Of a DNA stretch of 64,000 nt, positions 50,692 through 58,842 are shown piece after piece. The first letter of the stretch is position 1. The number at the start of each line of letters is the position of its first letter. This DNA is from Oscillospiraceae bacterium (GTDB lineage: Bacteria > Bacillota > Clostridia > Oscillospirales > Ruminococcaceae). The notes under the pieces were generated by a model. The model made no database searches. It saw only the letters and a program-made list of their open reading frames with translations, and had not been told where the DNA came from. The stretch spans positions 1 through 64,000 of the forward strand of contig JAFVOU010000011.1 in the NCBI GenBank assembly GCA_017505635.1, written 5' to 3'. A program made the position numbers and the translations under genes.

Positions 50692-51570
50692 TTATTCTTT
50701 GCCCAGAAGCATTGCAGCAGCAAAGCCTAAAACAGCAGTAACACCAGATACAATAAATGCGGAGAAAGGTATTGTACCGCTGTAGGAGCCGTATGCGATT
50801 GGGTCAAGGAAAATACCGATTAAACTGCCCATAATAAGGCCGAGAATTATATAGTAAGTTTCTGTGTGGTATTTTGCCATAAGAAACTCGATTGCTTTGG
50901 AGATGAGGATTGCACCGAGAATCATACCGATGCCCAGAGGTGCACAGAATTTGATAATGCTTACAAGAATTGTCATATCAAATGTAAGCAGGAAGTCCTT
51001 TACCATTGCAACATAACCGATAACAACATTGTAAAGGCCCATAAGCACAAGCATAAAGGAACCGCTGATACCGGGAACAATCATTGCAGCGGAAGCAACA
51101 GCACCGCCGAGCAGAGCCTTGAGCATAAGACCAACGGAAACAGCGCCAACTGTTGCTGTACCGCCTTCTGCTGTTTTGAATGTTGCAAGGAAGATAACCA
51201 GTGCAAATGCAAGCAGAGTATAGATGATGTAGTTTTTGTCACCTTTGTTTACAGGGCGTTTGCTTTTTGCCATACCGTAGATAAGCGGCAGACTGCCTGC
51301 TACAAGGCCTGCAAAGAAGCTGCAGGTTGGAAGAGAGTAGTTTTCAAGGCAGAAGTCGATAAGTACGGAAAATGCAAGAACACCAACGCCTGCGCCTGCA
51401 AGCAAAGGCAGAAGAAACATAATATGTTTTTTGATATCTTTTGTAAAGTGGTTTATAGCATCAATCATGCGGTCAAAGATATGTAAAACAACAGCAATTG
51501 TGCCGCCGCTTACACCAGGAATAACGTTTGCAACACCGATGATGATGCCTTTTAAAAATAACATAATCAT
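50692..51570 (-). CDS. DUF368 membrane protein, undecaprenyl-phosphate translocase (PopT)-like
   Basis: A 292-aa protein with eight or so helices. The DUF368 signature opens it: FLKGIIIGVANVIPGVSGGT (about 5-24), with the inverted counterpart AAMIVPGISGSFMLVLMGLY (about 160-179) in the second half. DUF368 proteins were recently shown to return undecaprenyl phosphate to the inner face of the membrane for wall synthesis. It is first in an operon with the DUF3048 lipoprotein, itself likely at the cell surface. GAGG lies 12 nt ahead of the start. Confidence 0.9.
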   Translation of the reverse strand: MIMLFLKGIIIGVANVIPGVSGGTIAVVLHIFDRMIDAINHFTKDIKKHIMFLLPLLAGAGVGVLAFSVLIDFCLENYSLPTCSFFAGLVAGSLPLIYGMAKSKRPVNKGDKNYIIYTLLAFALVIFLATFKTAEGGTATVGAVSVGLMLKALLGGAVASAAMIVPGISGSFMLVLMGLYNVVIGYVAMVKDFLLTFDMTILVSIIKFCAPLGIGMILGAILISKAIEFLMAKYHTETYYIILGLIMGSLIGIFLDPIAYGSYSGTIPFSAFIVSGVTAVLGFAAAMLLGKE

Positions 51571-51873
51571 AAAATTAACTAACCTCGTCTGAATATATTA
51601 CAAAATATAATAATAAGGCATATATATACAAATATCAGTATATCACAAATAAAGTTGCATATACAAGTGAAATAATGCTGAACTTTGTAAAAAATGATAA
51701 TTTAAGATGTAAATAATTGGTAAAAAGTGCACAAACACCTGTTATTTTTCACAATGTAAAATTTTACTTTTGCCTTTACAAATACAGTGGATATATAGTA
51801 ATATAGTATACAAGATAATACTTTTACGACAAAGTGAAAAATGCCGTAAAAAGATAAATCAGGAGAAAAAATT
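51571..51873. other. 303-bp divergent intergenic region
   Basis: Very AT-rich, no gene. Toward the right it has possible promoters with 18-nt spacing, TTTACA/TAATAT (51775-51804) or TTGCCT/TATAGT (51770-51799), for the second DUF3048 gene. A palindrome gtaaaattttac lies at 51757-51768 and tttacg/cgtaaa flanks the leader. Confidence 0.4.
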
Positions 51874-53049
51874 ATGAAAAGATTTATAACACTTATGCTT
51901 GCAGCAGTTATGTCACTTTCACTGCTTACAGCATGCGGTGGCGGCAGTGCACCGGCAGAGCCAACACCGGAACCAACACCTACACCAAGAATGTATTTCC
52001 CTAATCCGTTTACAGGTGAGGCAAAAACAGCAGATTTCCCGGACGGTCAGCGCGCAGTTGCAGTTATGGTAAACAACATCTCTGCATGCCGTCCGCAGAG
52101 CGGTCTTTCCCAGGCTTCCATTCTTATCGAAACAAAGGTGGAAGGCGGTATCACACGCTTTGTTGCACTTTTTGATGACTACACAAAACTTGATGACGTA
52201 GGGCCTGTACGTTCTGCACGCGACCAGTTCTGGCAGCTTGTTATGCCATACGATGTGCTTTACTGCCACATCGGCCGCAGCGCAATCACACAGACATACA
52301 TCGACACATTTGAATACAACGATAAAGACCTTGACGGCAACTCCCTCAACTTTATCTACCGCCGCAACCGTCCTGGCAAGGCTACAGAACATACAGCATA
52401 CACAAATGCTGAACTTCTGCAGGATGCTATCGACAGAGGCGAATATGATATGAAGCATACATACGAAGAACCAATCTTCGACTTTGTGGACTACGATATT
52501 GTTCCTGGCGGCAAACGTGAACTCAACGGCAGCGAACCTGGCCCTGCAGACCAGATTCAGATTGTTCACTCCCATGCATACCGCACATACTTCCAGTATG
52601 ACAAAGCAAGCGGCAAATGGCTTATGAGCCAGTACAACGGCACAAAAGGTGCTGTTGAACCTACAGTTGACGAAAACAACGGCAAACAGCTTGCATTTGA
52701 TAACGTTATCGTTCTGGTTGCGGATATCACAACATATCCATATCCGGGCGGCAACCCAAAAGGTGACCCTAACTACCAGAAGGTTGACCTTTCCTACGGT
52801 GACAAAGGTATCTACTTCTCAGGTGAAGGCTACGAAAGAATCCGCTGGTTCAAAGGCGGTGCACCTGACCAGCTGAGATTTACAGACCGTGATGAAAAGC
52901 CAATCGAAATCAACTGCGGCAAAACATATATCGCATTTGTTGACAATGACGAATGGGGCAGCTTTAAATGGGCATACACACCGGCAGGCGAATCCATCGA
53001 AGTTGATGTAAGCAGCATCGGTGTTGTAACAGATGTTGAAACAGACTAA
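51874..53049 (+). CDS. DUF3048 (YerB-like) lipoprotein, second copy
   Basis: A 391-aa lipoprotein. Signal MKRFITLMLAAVMSLSLL with lipobox LTAC (Cys about 21) is followed by a Pro/Thr linker (EPTPEPTPTPR). The DUF3048 pattern is RAVAVMVNNISACRPQSG, ITRFVALFDDYTKLDDVGPV-RSARDQFW, HIGRSA, and a C-terminal half with YTPAGESIEVDVSSIG. It is a paralogue of the gene at 49568-50671 and faces away from it across the DUF368 gene. Biased codons (aca, gaa, ggc) imply stronger expression than the first copy. The function is unknown. Confidence 0.88.
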   Translation: MKRFITLMLAAVMSLSLLTACGGGSAPAEPTPEPTPTPRMYFPNPFTGEAKTADFPDGQRAVAVMVNNISACRPQSGLSQASILIETKVEGGITRFVALFDDYTKLDDVGPVRSARDQFWQLVMPYDVLYCHIGRSAITQTYIDTFEYNDKDLDGNSLNFIYRRNRPGKATEHTAYTNAELLQDAIDRGEYDMKHTYEEPIFDFVDYDIVPGGKRELNGSEPGPADQIQIVHSHAYRTYFQYDKASGKWLMSQYNGTKGAVEPTVDENNGKQLAFDNVIVLVADITTYPYPGGNPKGDPNYQKVDLSYGDKGIYFSGEGYERIRWFKGGAPDQLRFTDRDEKPIEINCGKTYIAFVDNDEWGSFKWAYTPAGESIEVDVSSIGVVTDVETD

Positions 53050-53115
53050 TACCTGAAACAAAAACAGTCAGCTTAGCGACCTCCAGACAAGAAAACACAA
53101 ACACAGTATACAGCA

Positions 53116-53185
53116 CAAAAATGTCCCCATCAAAGCACCAATTGGTGTCTTGATGGGGATTTATGTTTTCTTATCAGGATGCCGC
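53116..53185. repeat. 70-bp dispersed palindromic repeat, copy 2
   Basis: Near-identical to 72-141: same palindrome around CCAATTGG and same tail ttatgttttcttatcaggatgccgc. It lies between convergent genes and can serve as terminator for both. Differences are confined to three bases in the palindrome. Confidence 0.8.
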
Positions 53186-53253
53186 TTTCTGCTGACTGTT
53201 TTTTTACAAAAAAATCCGCAGAATGTTCTGCGGATTTAAAATCTGATAAAAAA

Positions 53254-53916
53254 TTATTTTGTAACAACCTCTTCAGCGGATTTGATAACGTTGAAAAAGC
53301 CTGTGGAGTGCTGCGGATAATCCTTTGCAATTGTTTCGCTTGTCATTTCAAAGCAGTCCTTGTCAAGCTGCTTGTCTTTAAGCAGGTCGTTGATATCTGC
53401 GCAAAGTTTAATTTGTGCAGCAGTTGTGTAACCTTCAAAAACATTGTTGTTTATTTCAAACAGGCTCTGTGAGTTGTTTTTGTTGCTGGAATACATAATG
53501 CGGAACACCTTGTAGATGGACATAGAGATGTAATCGCTTACTTTTGTTGTCAATTCCTTATTGCCACACTGTGCCAGTTTGTCGTATAATATATTGAGAC
53601 TGGAGAAGATAAGACGCTTGTTCATTGTCGGCAGCACACTGCCTGTAAATTTAGAGTCTTTTGCAGAATTGTCTGCAGGCAGGTCGTCAACAGAGATAAC
53701 AGTACCGTTTCTGTCTGCTGTTCTGCCAAGAAGATAGTCGCTGGAAACGTTGTAATAGTCACAAAGTCGCACAAGAAAATCCAGCCCGCACTCTCTCAAG
53801 CCTTTTTCGTAATGGCTTAAAAGTGCCTGACTGATGCCCAGGTCCATAGCAACCTGTTTCTGTGTGATGCCCCGTTCTTTACGCAGCAGGGTGATAATAC
53901 GACTGAAATTGTTCAT
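53254..53916 (-). CDS. XRE-family transcriptional regulator
   Basis: A 220-aa protein. The N-terminal helix-turn-helix (residues ~7-62) is typical: LRKERGITQKQVAMDLGISQALLSHYEKGLREC, then DYYNVSSDYLLGRT. The remaining ~150 residues are helical with no family I recognise and may sense a ligand or mediate dimers. No partner toxin or phage gene stands next to it. It is divergent from the histidine phosphatase gene 111 bp away, which may be its target. Confidence 0.87.
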   Translation of the reverse strand: MNNFSRIITLLRKERGITQKQVAMDLGISQALLSHYEKGLRECGLDFLVRLCDYYNVSSDYLLGRTADRNGTVISVDDLPADNSAKDSKFTGSVLPTMNKRLIFSSLNILYDKLAQCGNKELTTKVSDYISMSIYKVFRIMYSSNKNNSQSLFEINNNVFEGYTTAAQIKLCADINDLLKDKQLDKDCFEMTSETIAKDYPQHSTGFFNVIKSAEEVVTK

Positions 53917-54027
53917 AATATTTTCTCTTTCGAAATTTTTACTGTCTGTAAATTATATAATAAAAAAAACATAAAGTAAATAGCAAAAAAATATCGTATA
54001 TAACAAAATAGTGGAGGAATTTACAAA

Positions 54028-54693
54028 ATGCTTACATATAAACTGCACCTTATCCGTCACGGTTTAACATCCGGTAATACCGAAAGCCGTTATGTTGGCG
54101 GCGGTACAGACGAAGGTCTTTGCCAGCTTGGTATCGACAGCCTTAATTTTTTAAAGGAAAACTACAGCTACCCTGAGGTTGAAAAAATCTATACAAGCCC
54201 TATGAAACGTGCTGTTGAAACCTGCGAAATCATCTATCCGGGCCGTGACTACACTGCAGTAGATAACCTCAGAGAATGTAATTTCGGTGAATTTGAAAAC
54301 AAATCCTTTGCCGAACTCAGCAACAATATCCGATTTACATACTGGCTTAAACATCAGAGCGAATTTGTGCCGGAAGGCGGCGAAAGCAACCAGGAATTTG
54401 CCCAGCGCTGTGCAGACGGGCTCAATCAGGTGTTTATGGATATGATGAAAAACAACATCCGTGAAGCTGCCTGCATCTGCCACGGCGGTGTTATGGCATT
54501 GCTGCTTGGAATGTATGCCTATCCGCAGAAGCCTTTCCACGAATGGACAAGCGATTCCGGCTGTGGTTTTACGGTTGCAACCAATACACAGTTCTGGACA
54601 CGCGACAACGTTATGGAAGCTGTGGATATCCTGCCAATAGGCTGGGGCGAAGTTATCCGTCAGGCAAACGAAGCAAACGAGAACAAACAGTAA
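54028..54693 (+). CDS. Histidine phosphatase-family protein (PGAM-like)
   Basis: A 221-aa enzyme with the phosphoglycerate-mutase fold. The nucleophile is in LIRHGLTSGN (about 7-16, RHG). Other active-site residues are in YTSPMKRAVETCEI, LRECNFGEFENKSFAEL and CHGGVMALLLG (second His, about 151). It could be a cobalamin-pathway phosphatase (CobC-like) or a general sugar phosphatase; context does not decide. GTGGAGG precedes the start. The acyltransferase gene follows 12 nt later. Confidence 0.88.
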   Translation: MLTYKLHLIRHGLTSGNTESRYVGGGTDEGLCQLGIDSLNFLKENYSYPEVEKIYTSPMKRAVETCEIIYPGRDYTAVDNLRECNFGEFENKSFAELSNNIRFTYWLKHQSEFVPEGGESNQEFAQRCADGLNQVFMDMMKNNIREAACICHGGVMALLLGMYAYPQKPFHEWTSDSGCGFTVATNTQFWTRDNVMEAVDILPIGWGEVIRQANEANENKQ

Positions 54694-54705
54694 AAAGAGG
54701 TTTAT

Positions 54706-55719
54706 ATGACTTCACTGAAAACCGACAACAGAATAGAATGGATAGATACAATGCGGGCGTTTGCAATTGTTCTGGTGCTGCTTGCCCATTATGACGGGGC
54801 ACTGCTGAGTAAATTTGCAAACCGCAGCTGTGTGCAGATGTTTTTCTTTATCAGCGGTCTGTTTGCGTTTTCGGGCAGATACACACTTGGACAGTATGTA
54901 AAAAAACAGGCACAGAGCCTGCTTTTGCCATATGCTGTTTTTGCGGTTATAAACATCGGCTTTCATTTTGTGTTCAATCCGTCAACACCGGCAGATGAAC
55001 TTGCGGGATTTGCTGTCAATTTTGTTCTTGCCCGCCGCAACAATGTTATGGTAGCAGCTATGTGGTTTCTGCCGTGTCTGTTTTTTGCAAGCATTCTGTA
55101 CAAGGCTATAACCGTTGTTTTTAAAGAGCAGAAATATATAGTGCCTGTATGCTTTGCAATAAGTGCAGTTTTCAAACTGTGGTTCGAAGACCCCGTGTAT
55201 GTTTTTTCGGTAAACCAGGGGCTCAAATATCTCATTTATATAGCTCTTGGCGGTCTGCTGGCACCATACATAAAAAATATCAGTCTTGAAAGTATTATAA
55301 AAGCAGGCCGAAAACAGCAGATTGCAGCTGCCGCTGTGCTTGCAGCGGTAAGCATCTATATATCCGTGCTTTACAAACGTGGTTATGTGCTGTGGCCGGA
55401 ATCCATATGGGCACTGGCTGTGGTGTATTTTATAAATGTGGTCGTATGCATACTGTTTTTTATGGCCATATCTCTGGCTGTGTCAAAGATAAAACCGATA
55501 TGCTGGGTGGGCAGAAACACTCTGGGCTTCTGCTGTATGGAAAATATCAACCGTGCACTGCTTAATACGGCAATGGCACTGGTGGGATTTGGCTTTGTGC
55601 CGGACAGCGAAATAAAAGCACTTGCACATATTATCGGTTCTATGTGCATAGGTTCGGTTATTATAATTATAATAAATAAAGTATGTCCGCAGCTGCTGGG
55701 CAAAAAGAAGATAAAATAA
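54706..55719 (+). CDS. Membrane acyltransferase, acyltransferase-3 family
   Basis: A 337-aa protein with about ten helices. The N-terminal signature RIEWIDTMRAFAIVLVLLAHYD (about 8-29; D and the R-x-x-A-I pattern, then His) is that of acyltransferase-3 enzymes, which put acyl groups on surface sugars or peptidoglycan. The second mark FFFISGLFAFSGR is present at about 45-57. It is cotranscribed with the histidine phosphatase (12 nt gap; ribosome binding site AAGAGG). The acceptor is unknown. Confidence 0.87.
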   Translation: MTSLKTDNRIEWIDTMRAFAIVLVLLAHYDGALLSKFANRSCVQMFFFISGLFAFSGRYTLGQYVKKQAQSLLLPYAVFAVINIGFHFVFNPSTPADELAGFAVNFVLARRNNVMVAAMWFLPCLFFASILYKAITVVFKEQKYIVPVCFAISAVFKLWFEDPVYVFSVNQGLKYLIYIALGGLLAPYIKNISLESIIKAGRKQQIAAAAVLAAVSIYISVLYKRGYVLWPESIWALAVVYFINVVVCILFFMAISLAVSKIKPICWVGRNTLGFCCMENINRALLNTAMALVGFGFVPDSEIKALAHIIGSMCIGSVIIIIINKVCPQLLGKKKIK

Positions 55720-55723
55720 AAAT

Positions 55724-55750
55724 AAGGGAGGGTGTATAACCCTCCCTTTT
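55724..55750. terminator. Bidirectional terminator
   Basis: A stem aagggaggg/ccctccctt with loop tgtataa between the convergent acyltransferase and thiT genes. Confidence 0.85.
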
Positions 55751-55760
55751 GCAGTGTAAA

Positions 55761-56342
55761 TTATTTCTGCTGACTGAAAAACTTTGGTGCGGCCGAAGCA
55801 ATTGCAACGGCGGCGGCAGTGGTGATAATCAGTTCAGGCAGCATATAGCTTGCGTTGTAGATAAAGCTGTACTCCCAAACCGACAGTCCCACAGCCCAGT
55901 CGTAGTAACTCTGATAGCTGCCCCACAGCAGTGCACCCGAAAGAAAACTGCACAGAAAGCGCATAAAGCACACAGCAGCACTGCCCACAGCGGCACCGAT
56001 TTTTACATTTTTAAAAGGCTTTGCAAAAACACAGGCGAGACCAAGGCACATAAAAGCAAGCATATAATCCAGCAGTATCATGGCCACAACAGCGGTAAAA
56101 GTGCCTGCAGGCGGCAGATAAAAGTTTGTAAGCATCTGCAGAAGACTGTTTACAAAACCTGTAAAAAGCCCCCATTTTACACCGTGACGGTAAGATATAA
56201 GGATAAAAGGCAGCATAGAAACAAGTGTAACACTGCCGCCGTAGGGCATGGTGAATATTTTTATCTGCGCAAGTACAGTGCCTGTCGCAATCATCAGCGC
56301 ACACTCGGTAAGTGCACGGGTGTTTGAACGTTTGTCTGTCAT
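55761..56342 (-). CDS. Thiamine ECF transporter S component ThiT
   Basis: A 193-aa membrane protein with six helices that binds thiamine for an ECF transporter. Typical sequence includes LTECALMIATGTVLAQIKIF at the N-terminus, the substrate-loop GGSVTLVSMLPFILISYRHG, and the Tyr/Trp-rich WGSYQSYYDWAVGLSVWEYS segment that lines the thiamine site in ThiT. ATG 56342 follows AAAGGAG; the upstream ATG candidates lie in the leader. A TPP riboswitch governs it. EcfAT genes are not in the window. Confidence 0.93.
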   Translation of the reverse strand: MTDKRSNTRALTECALMIATGTVLAQIKIFTMPYGGSVTLVSMLPFILISYRHGVKWGLFTGFVNSLLQMLTNFYLPPAGTFTAVVAMILLDYMLAFMCLGLACVFAKPFKNVKIGAAVGSAAVCFMRFLCSFLSGALLWGSYQSYYDWAVGLSVWEYSFIYNASYMLPELIITTAAAVAIASAAPKFFSQQK

Positions 56343-56380
56343 AATAAAACTCCTTTGCATAAAGCATATCTTTTTTTGCC

Positions 56381-56441
56381 ATAAAAACAAAAACTCCGCA
56401 CCTGGCTTTTCTGCAGTAAAAGCTTGTGTCGGAGGAGTTTT
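56381..56441 (-). terminator. Distal terminator in the thiT leader (riboswitch expression platform)
   Basis: On the minus strand AAAACTCC pairs with GGAGTTTT, and inner GCTTTT pairs with AAAAGC, followed by TTGTTTTT. Its 5' arm (TAAAACTCCTCC) can instead pair with the P1 3' strand of the TPP aptamer (GGAGGGAGTTTTA), forming an antiterminator when TPP is scarce (inference from pairing). Confidence 0.6.
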
Positions 56442-56442
56442 A

Positions 56443-56474
56443 AATAAAAAACCTCACAGAATATATCTGTGAGG
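56443..56474 (-). terminator. Proximal terminator in the thiT leader
   Basis: On the minus strand CCTCACAGA/TCTGTGAGG, a perfect 9-bp stem, is followed by TTTTTTATTT, directly after the TPP aptamer. Confidence 0.8.
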
Positions 56475-56491
56475 GAATTTTTTATCGCTGT

Positions 56492-56608
56492 AAAACTCCC
56501 TCCGTCGGCATTATCCGAATCAGGTTAAAGGGTATATTCTCAGCCGCAGACTGTTATATGCAGCACGCGTTACTGCACACAAAGTGTCTGTAGGGCACCC
56601 CTGTTTTT
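56492..56608 (-). ncRNA. TPP (thiamine pyrophosphate) riboswitch
   Basis: On the minus strand the class signatures are GGGGTGCCC, then CTGAGAATATACCC, CCTGATTCGGATAATGCCG and the closing GACGGAGGGAG. It precedes thiT on the same strand, with two terminator hairpins between, so TPP should shut off thiamine uptake. Confidence 0.95.
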
Positions 56609-56658
56609 ATGTGGTTTTATAATAACACCAAAAGTGGCATTTGTCAATTCAGCAAAAG

Positions 56659-57345
56659 TTACTGTTTTTGTGATGCCCTTGCTGTTTTTTCTGCAGCTTT
56701 CGCTGCCTTTTTATCCTCTTTCTTTTTGTATGCACAGTAATCGGCAAGCACGCATCTGTCGCACATAGCTTTTCTTGCAGTGCATACGGCACGGCCGTGT
56801 TCCACAAGGCGATGGCAGAAATCGTTCTGCTTTTCGGGGGCAACCACCCTTTTAAGTTCCATTTCCACCTTGTACATATCGGTGCTGTTTATAAATCCGA
56901 TACGGTTGGAAAGACGGATACAGTGGGTGTCTGCCACAATGGCAGGCTTGCCGAAAACATCACCCAGAATAAGGTTGGCGCTTTTTCTTCCCACTCCGGG
57001 CAGACGCAGCAAATCCTCCATATTGTCAGGCACAACGCAGTTGTACTCATCCCGCAGCATCTTCATACACAGGTTTATATCCCTTGCCTTGCTTTTTCCA
57101 AGTCCGCAGGGGCGCACAATTTCTTCGATATCTTTGGGGTCTGCATCTGCAAGGGCAGAAATGGACGGAAATTTTGCAAAAAGGGCAGGGGTTGTGGCAT
57201 TTACACGCAGGTCGGTGCACTGTGCCGAAAGACGCACAGCAACAAGCAGCTGCCAGGCATTTTCGCTGTCAAGAAAACACTCTGCCAGCGGATATTCGTT
57301 TTCCAGCGCCGCAACAATCTGTGCGGCTTCCTTTTTGGTTTTCAT
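56659..57345 (-). CDS. Endonuclease III
   Basis: A 228-aa base-excision-repair glycosylase/AP lyase acting on oxidised pyrimidines. The helix-hairpin-helix LLRLPGVGRKSANLILGD (about 105-122) contains the catalytic Lys, the catalytic Asp is in VADTHCIRLSNRIG (about 131), and the 4Fe-4S loop is CTARKAMCDRCVLADYC (C-x6-C-x2-C-x5-C, about 184-200). A Lys/Ala-rich tail of about 20 residues follows, unusual but compatible. ATG 57345 has AAGGGGG upstream. Confidence 0.95.
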   Translation of the reverse strand: MKTKKEAAQIVAALENEYPLAECFLDSENAWQLLVAVRLSAQCTDLRVNATTPALFAKFPSISALADADPKDIEEIVRPCGLGKSKARDINLCMKMLRDEYNCVVPDNMEDLLRLPGVGRKSANLILGDVFGKPAIVADTHCIRLSNRIGFINSTDMYKVEMELKRVVAPEKQNDFCHRLVEHGRAVCTARKAMCDRCVLADYCAYKKKEDKKAAKAAEKTARASQKQ

Positions 57346-57513
57346 ATATAATAACCCCCTTGGGATAATTTCTGTAAAAAGTATATCATTTTGCATAATT
57401 TACCACAAGTGACTGTGTCACACAAAACATAAACAGACAGCCACATAAACATTGTGCAATTGTGTTTTTTGCTGTATACTTAATTAATAAATGTAAATTG
57501 GGGAGATATGTCT

Positions 57514-58776
57514 ATGAGTATGCCTCTTGCAGCGGCAATAAGACCAAAGGAACTTTCAGATGTTTGCGGTCAGAAACATCTTTTAAGTGAAAACAGTGTT
57601 TTTCGCCGTGCTATCGAAAAAGGTGTTGTGCACAATATGATATTTTTTGGACCGTCAGGTGTGGGCAAAACCACCGTGGCGTCTATCATTGCCCGCAAAA
57701 CAGGCAAAAAACTCTTTAAGCTTAACGGCACACAAAGTTCCACAAGCGATATAAAGGATATTATCGGTCAAGTAAATACCTTCGGCACAGAAAACGGCAT
57801 TCTGCTGTATCTGGACGAAATTCAGTATCTCAACAAAAAACAGCAGCAGTCCCTGCTGGAGGTTATCGAGGACGGCAGCGTTACTCTTATTGCATCCACC
57901 ACCGAAAACCCTTACTTTGCAATCTTCAATGCAATTTTAAGCCGCTGTACAGTGTTTGAATTTAAACCTCTCACGGCAGATGATGTAAAGGAAGGCATCG
58001 AAAAAGCCCTTGTCCGTTATCAGCAGGAAAACAATGTGCAGATAGCTATAACAGACGAGGCGGTAAAAACGTTGTCCTACGGCTGCGGCGGTGATATGCG
58101 AAAATGCTTCAATGCCATGGAACTGCTTATTGCGGCGGCAAAGGAAGAAGACGGTGTGCTGGTTATAACCGAAGATATGGCAAAACAGGTTACACAGCGC
58201 AGTTCAAACCGTTTTGACAATGCAGGTGATGTGCACTACAACCTTTTGTCCGCTTTGCAGAAATCAATCCGTGGCAGTGACGAAAATGCGGCACTCCACT
58301 ACCTTGCAAGAATACTCGACGGAGACGGGCTTATATCGGCAGTGCGCCGCCTGCAGGTTATCGCCTGCGAGGATATCGGTCTTGCATATCCGCAGGCCAT
58401 TGCGATAGTAAAAGCCTGCTGTGATATGGCACTGCAGACAGGTATGCCAGAGGCGAGAATCCCTCTTGCCGATGCAGTTATTCTGCTTGCAACTGCACCA
58501 AAATCCAACAGTGGCGAAATGGCAATAGATGCCGCATTTGCCGATGTAAAAAGCGGCAACTTCGGCGATGTTCCGCCGCATCTTAAAGATGCTTCTACAT
58601 TTGAAAACAAACAGCTTGATGAAATCAAAAAATATAAATATCCCCACAGCTATCCAAACCACTGGATTAAACAGCAGTATCTGCCGGACAGCATAAAGAA
58701 CCGTGTGTACTACACCTACGGAGAAAACAAAACCGAACAGGCGGCAAAGGCTTACTGGGATAAAATTAAAAAGTAA
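57514..58776 (+). CDS. RarA/MgsA replication-associated AAA+ ATPase
   Basis: A 420-aa AAA+ protein that acts at stalled replication forks. N-terminal MPLAAAIRPKELSDVCGQKHLL leads to Walker A FFGPSGVGKTTVA (about 49-61) and Walker B LYLDEIQYLNKKQQQSLLE (about 98). Sensor motif TTENPYFAIFNAILSRC and the C-terminal tetramerisation part with YKYPHSYPNHWIKQQYLPD complete it. ATG 57514 is preferred over 57508 because GGGGAG sits 8 nt ahead of it rather than 2. No partner gene adjoins it. Confidence 0.93.
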   Translation: MSMPLAAAIRPKELSDVCGQKHLLSENSVFRRAIEKGVVHNMIFFGPSGVGKTTVASIIARKTGKKLFKLNGTQSSTSDIKDIIGQVNTFGTENGILLYLDEIQYLNKKQQQSLLEVIEDGSVTLIASTTENPYFAIFNAILSRCTVFEFKPLTADDVKEGIEKALVRYQQENNVQIAITDEAVKTLSYGCGGDMRKCFNAMELLIAAAKEEDGVLVITEDMAKQVTQRSSNRFDNAGDVHYNLLSALQKSIRGSDENAALHYLARILDGDGLISAVRRLQVIACEDIGLAYPQAIAIVKACCDMALQTGMPEARIPLADAVILLATAPKSNSGEMAIDAAFADVKSGNFGDVPPHLKDASTFENKQLDEIKKYKYPHSYPNHWIKQQYLPDSIKNRVYYTYGENKTEQAAKAYWDKIKK

Positions 58777-58780
58777 AACA

Positions 58781-58812
58781 AAAAGCGACTTGTTTTTACA
58801 AGTCGCTTTTTT
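58781..58812. terminator. Bidirectional terminator
   Basis: A 13-bp stem aaaagcgacttgt/acaagtcgctttt with loop tttt, between the convergent rarA and MFS genes. Confidence 0.85.
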
Positions 58813-58842
58813 ATGCGGTTTATGTGTTTTATCCAAAAGGAT

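Noticed and set aside
53254..53916. Toxin-antitoxin or prophage repressor role for the XRE gene
   Set aside because: No toxin, integrase or phage gene adjoins it.
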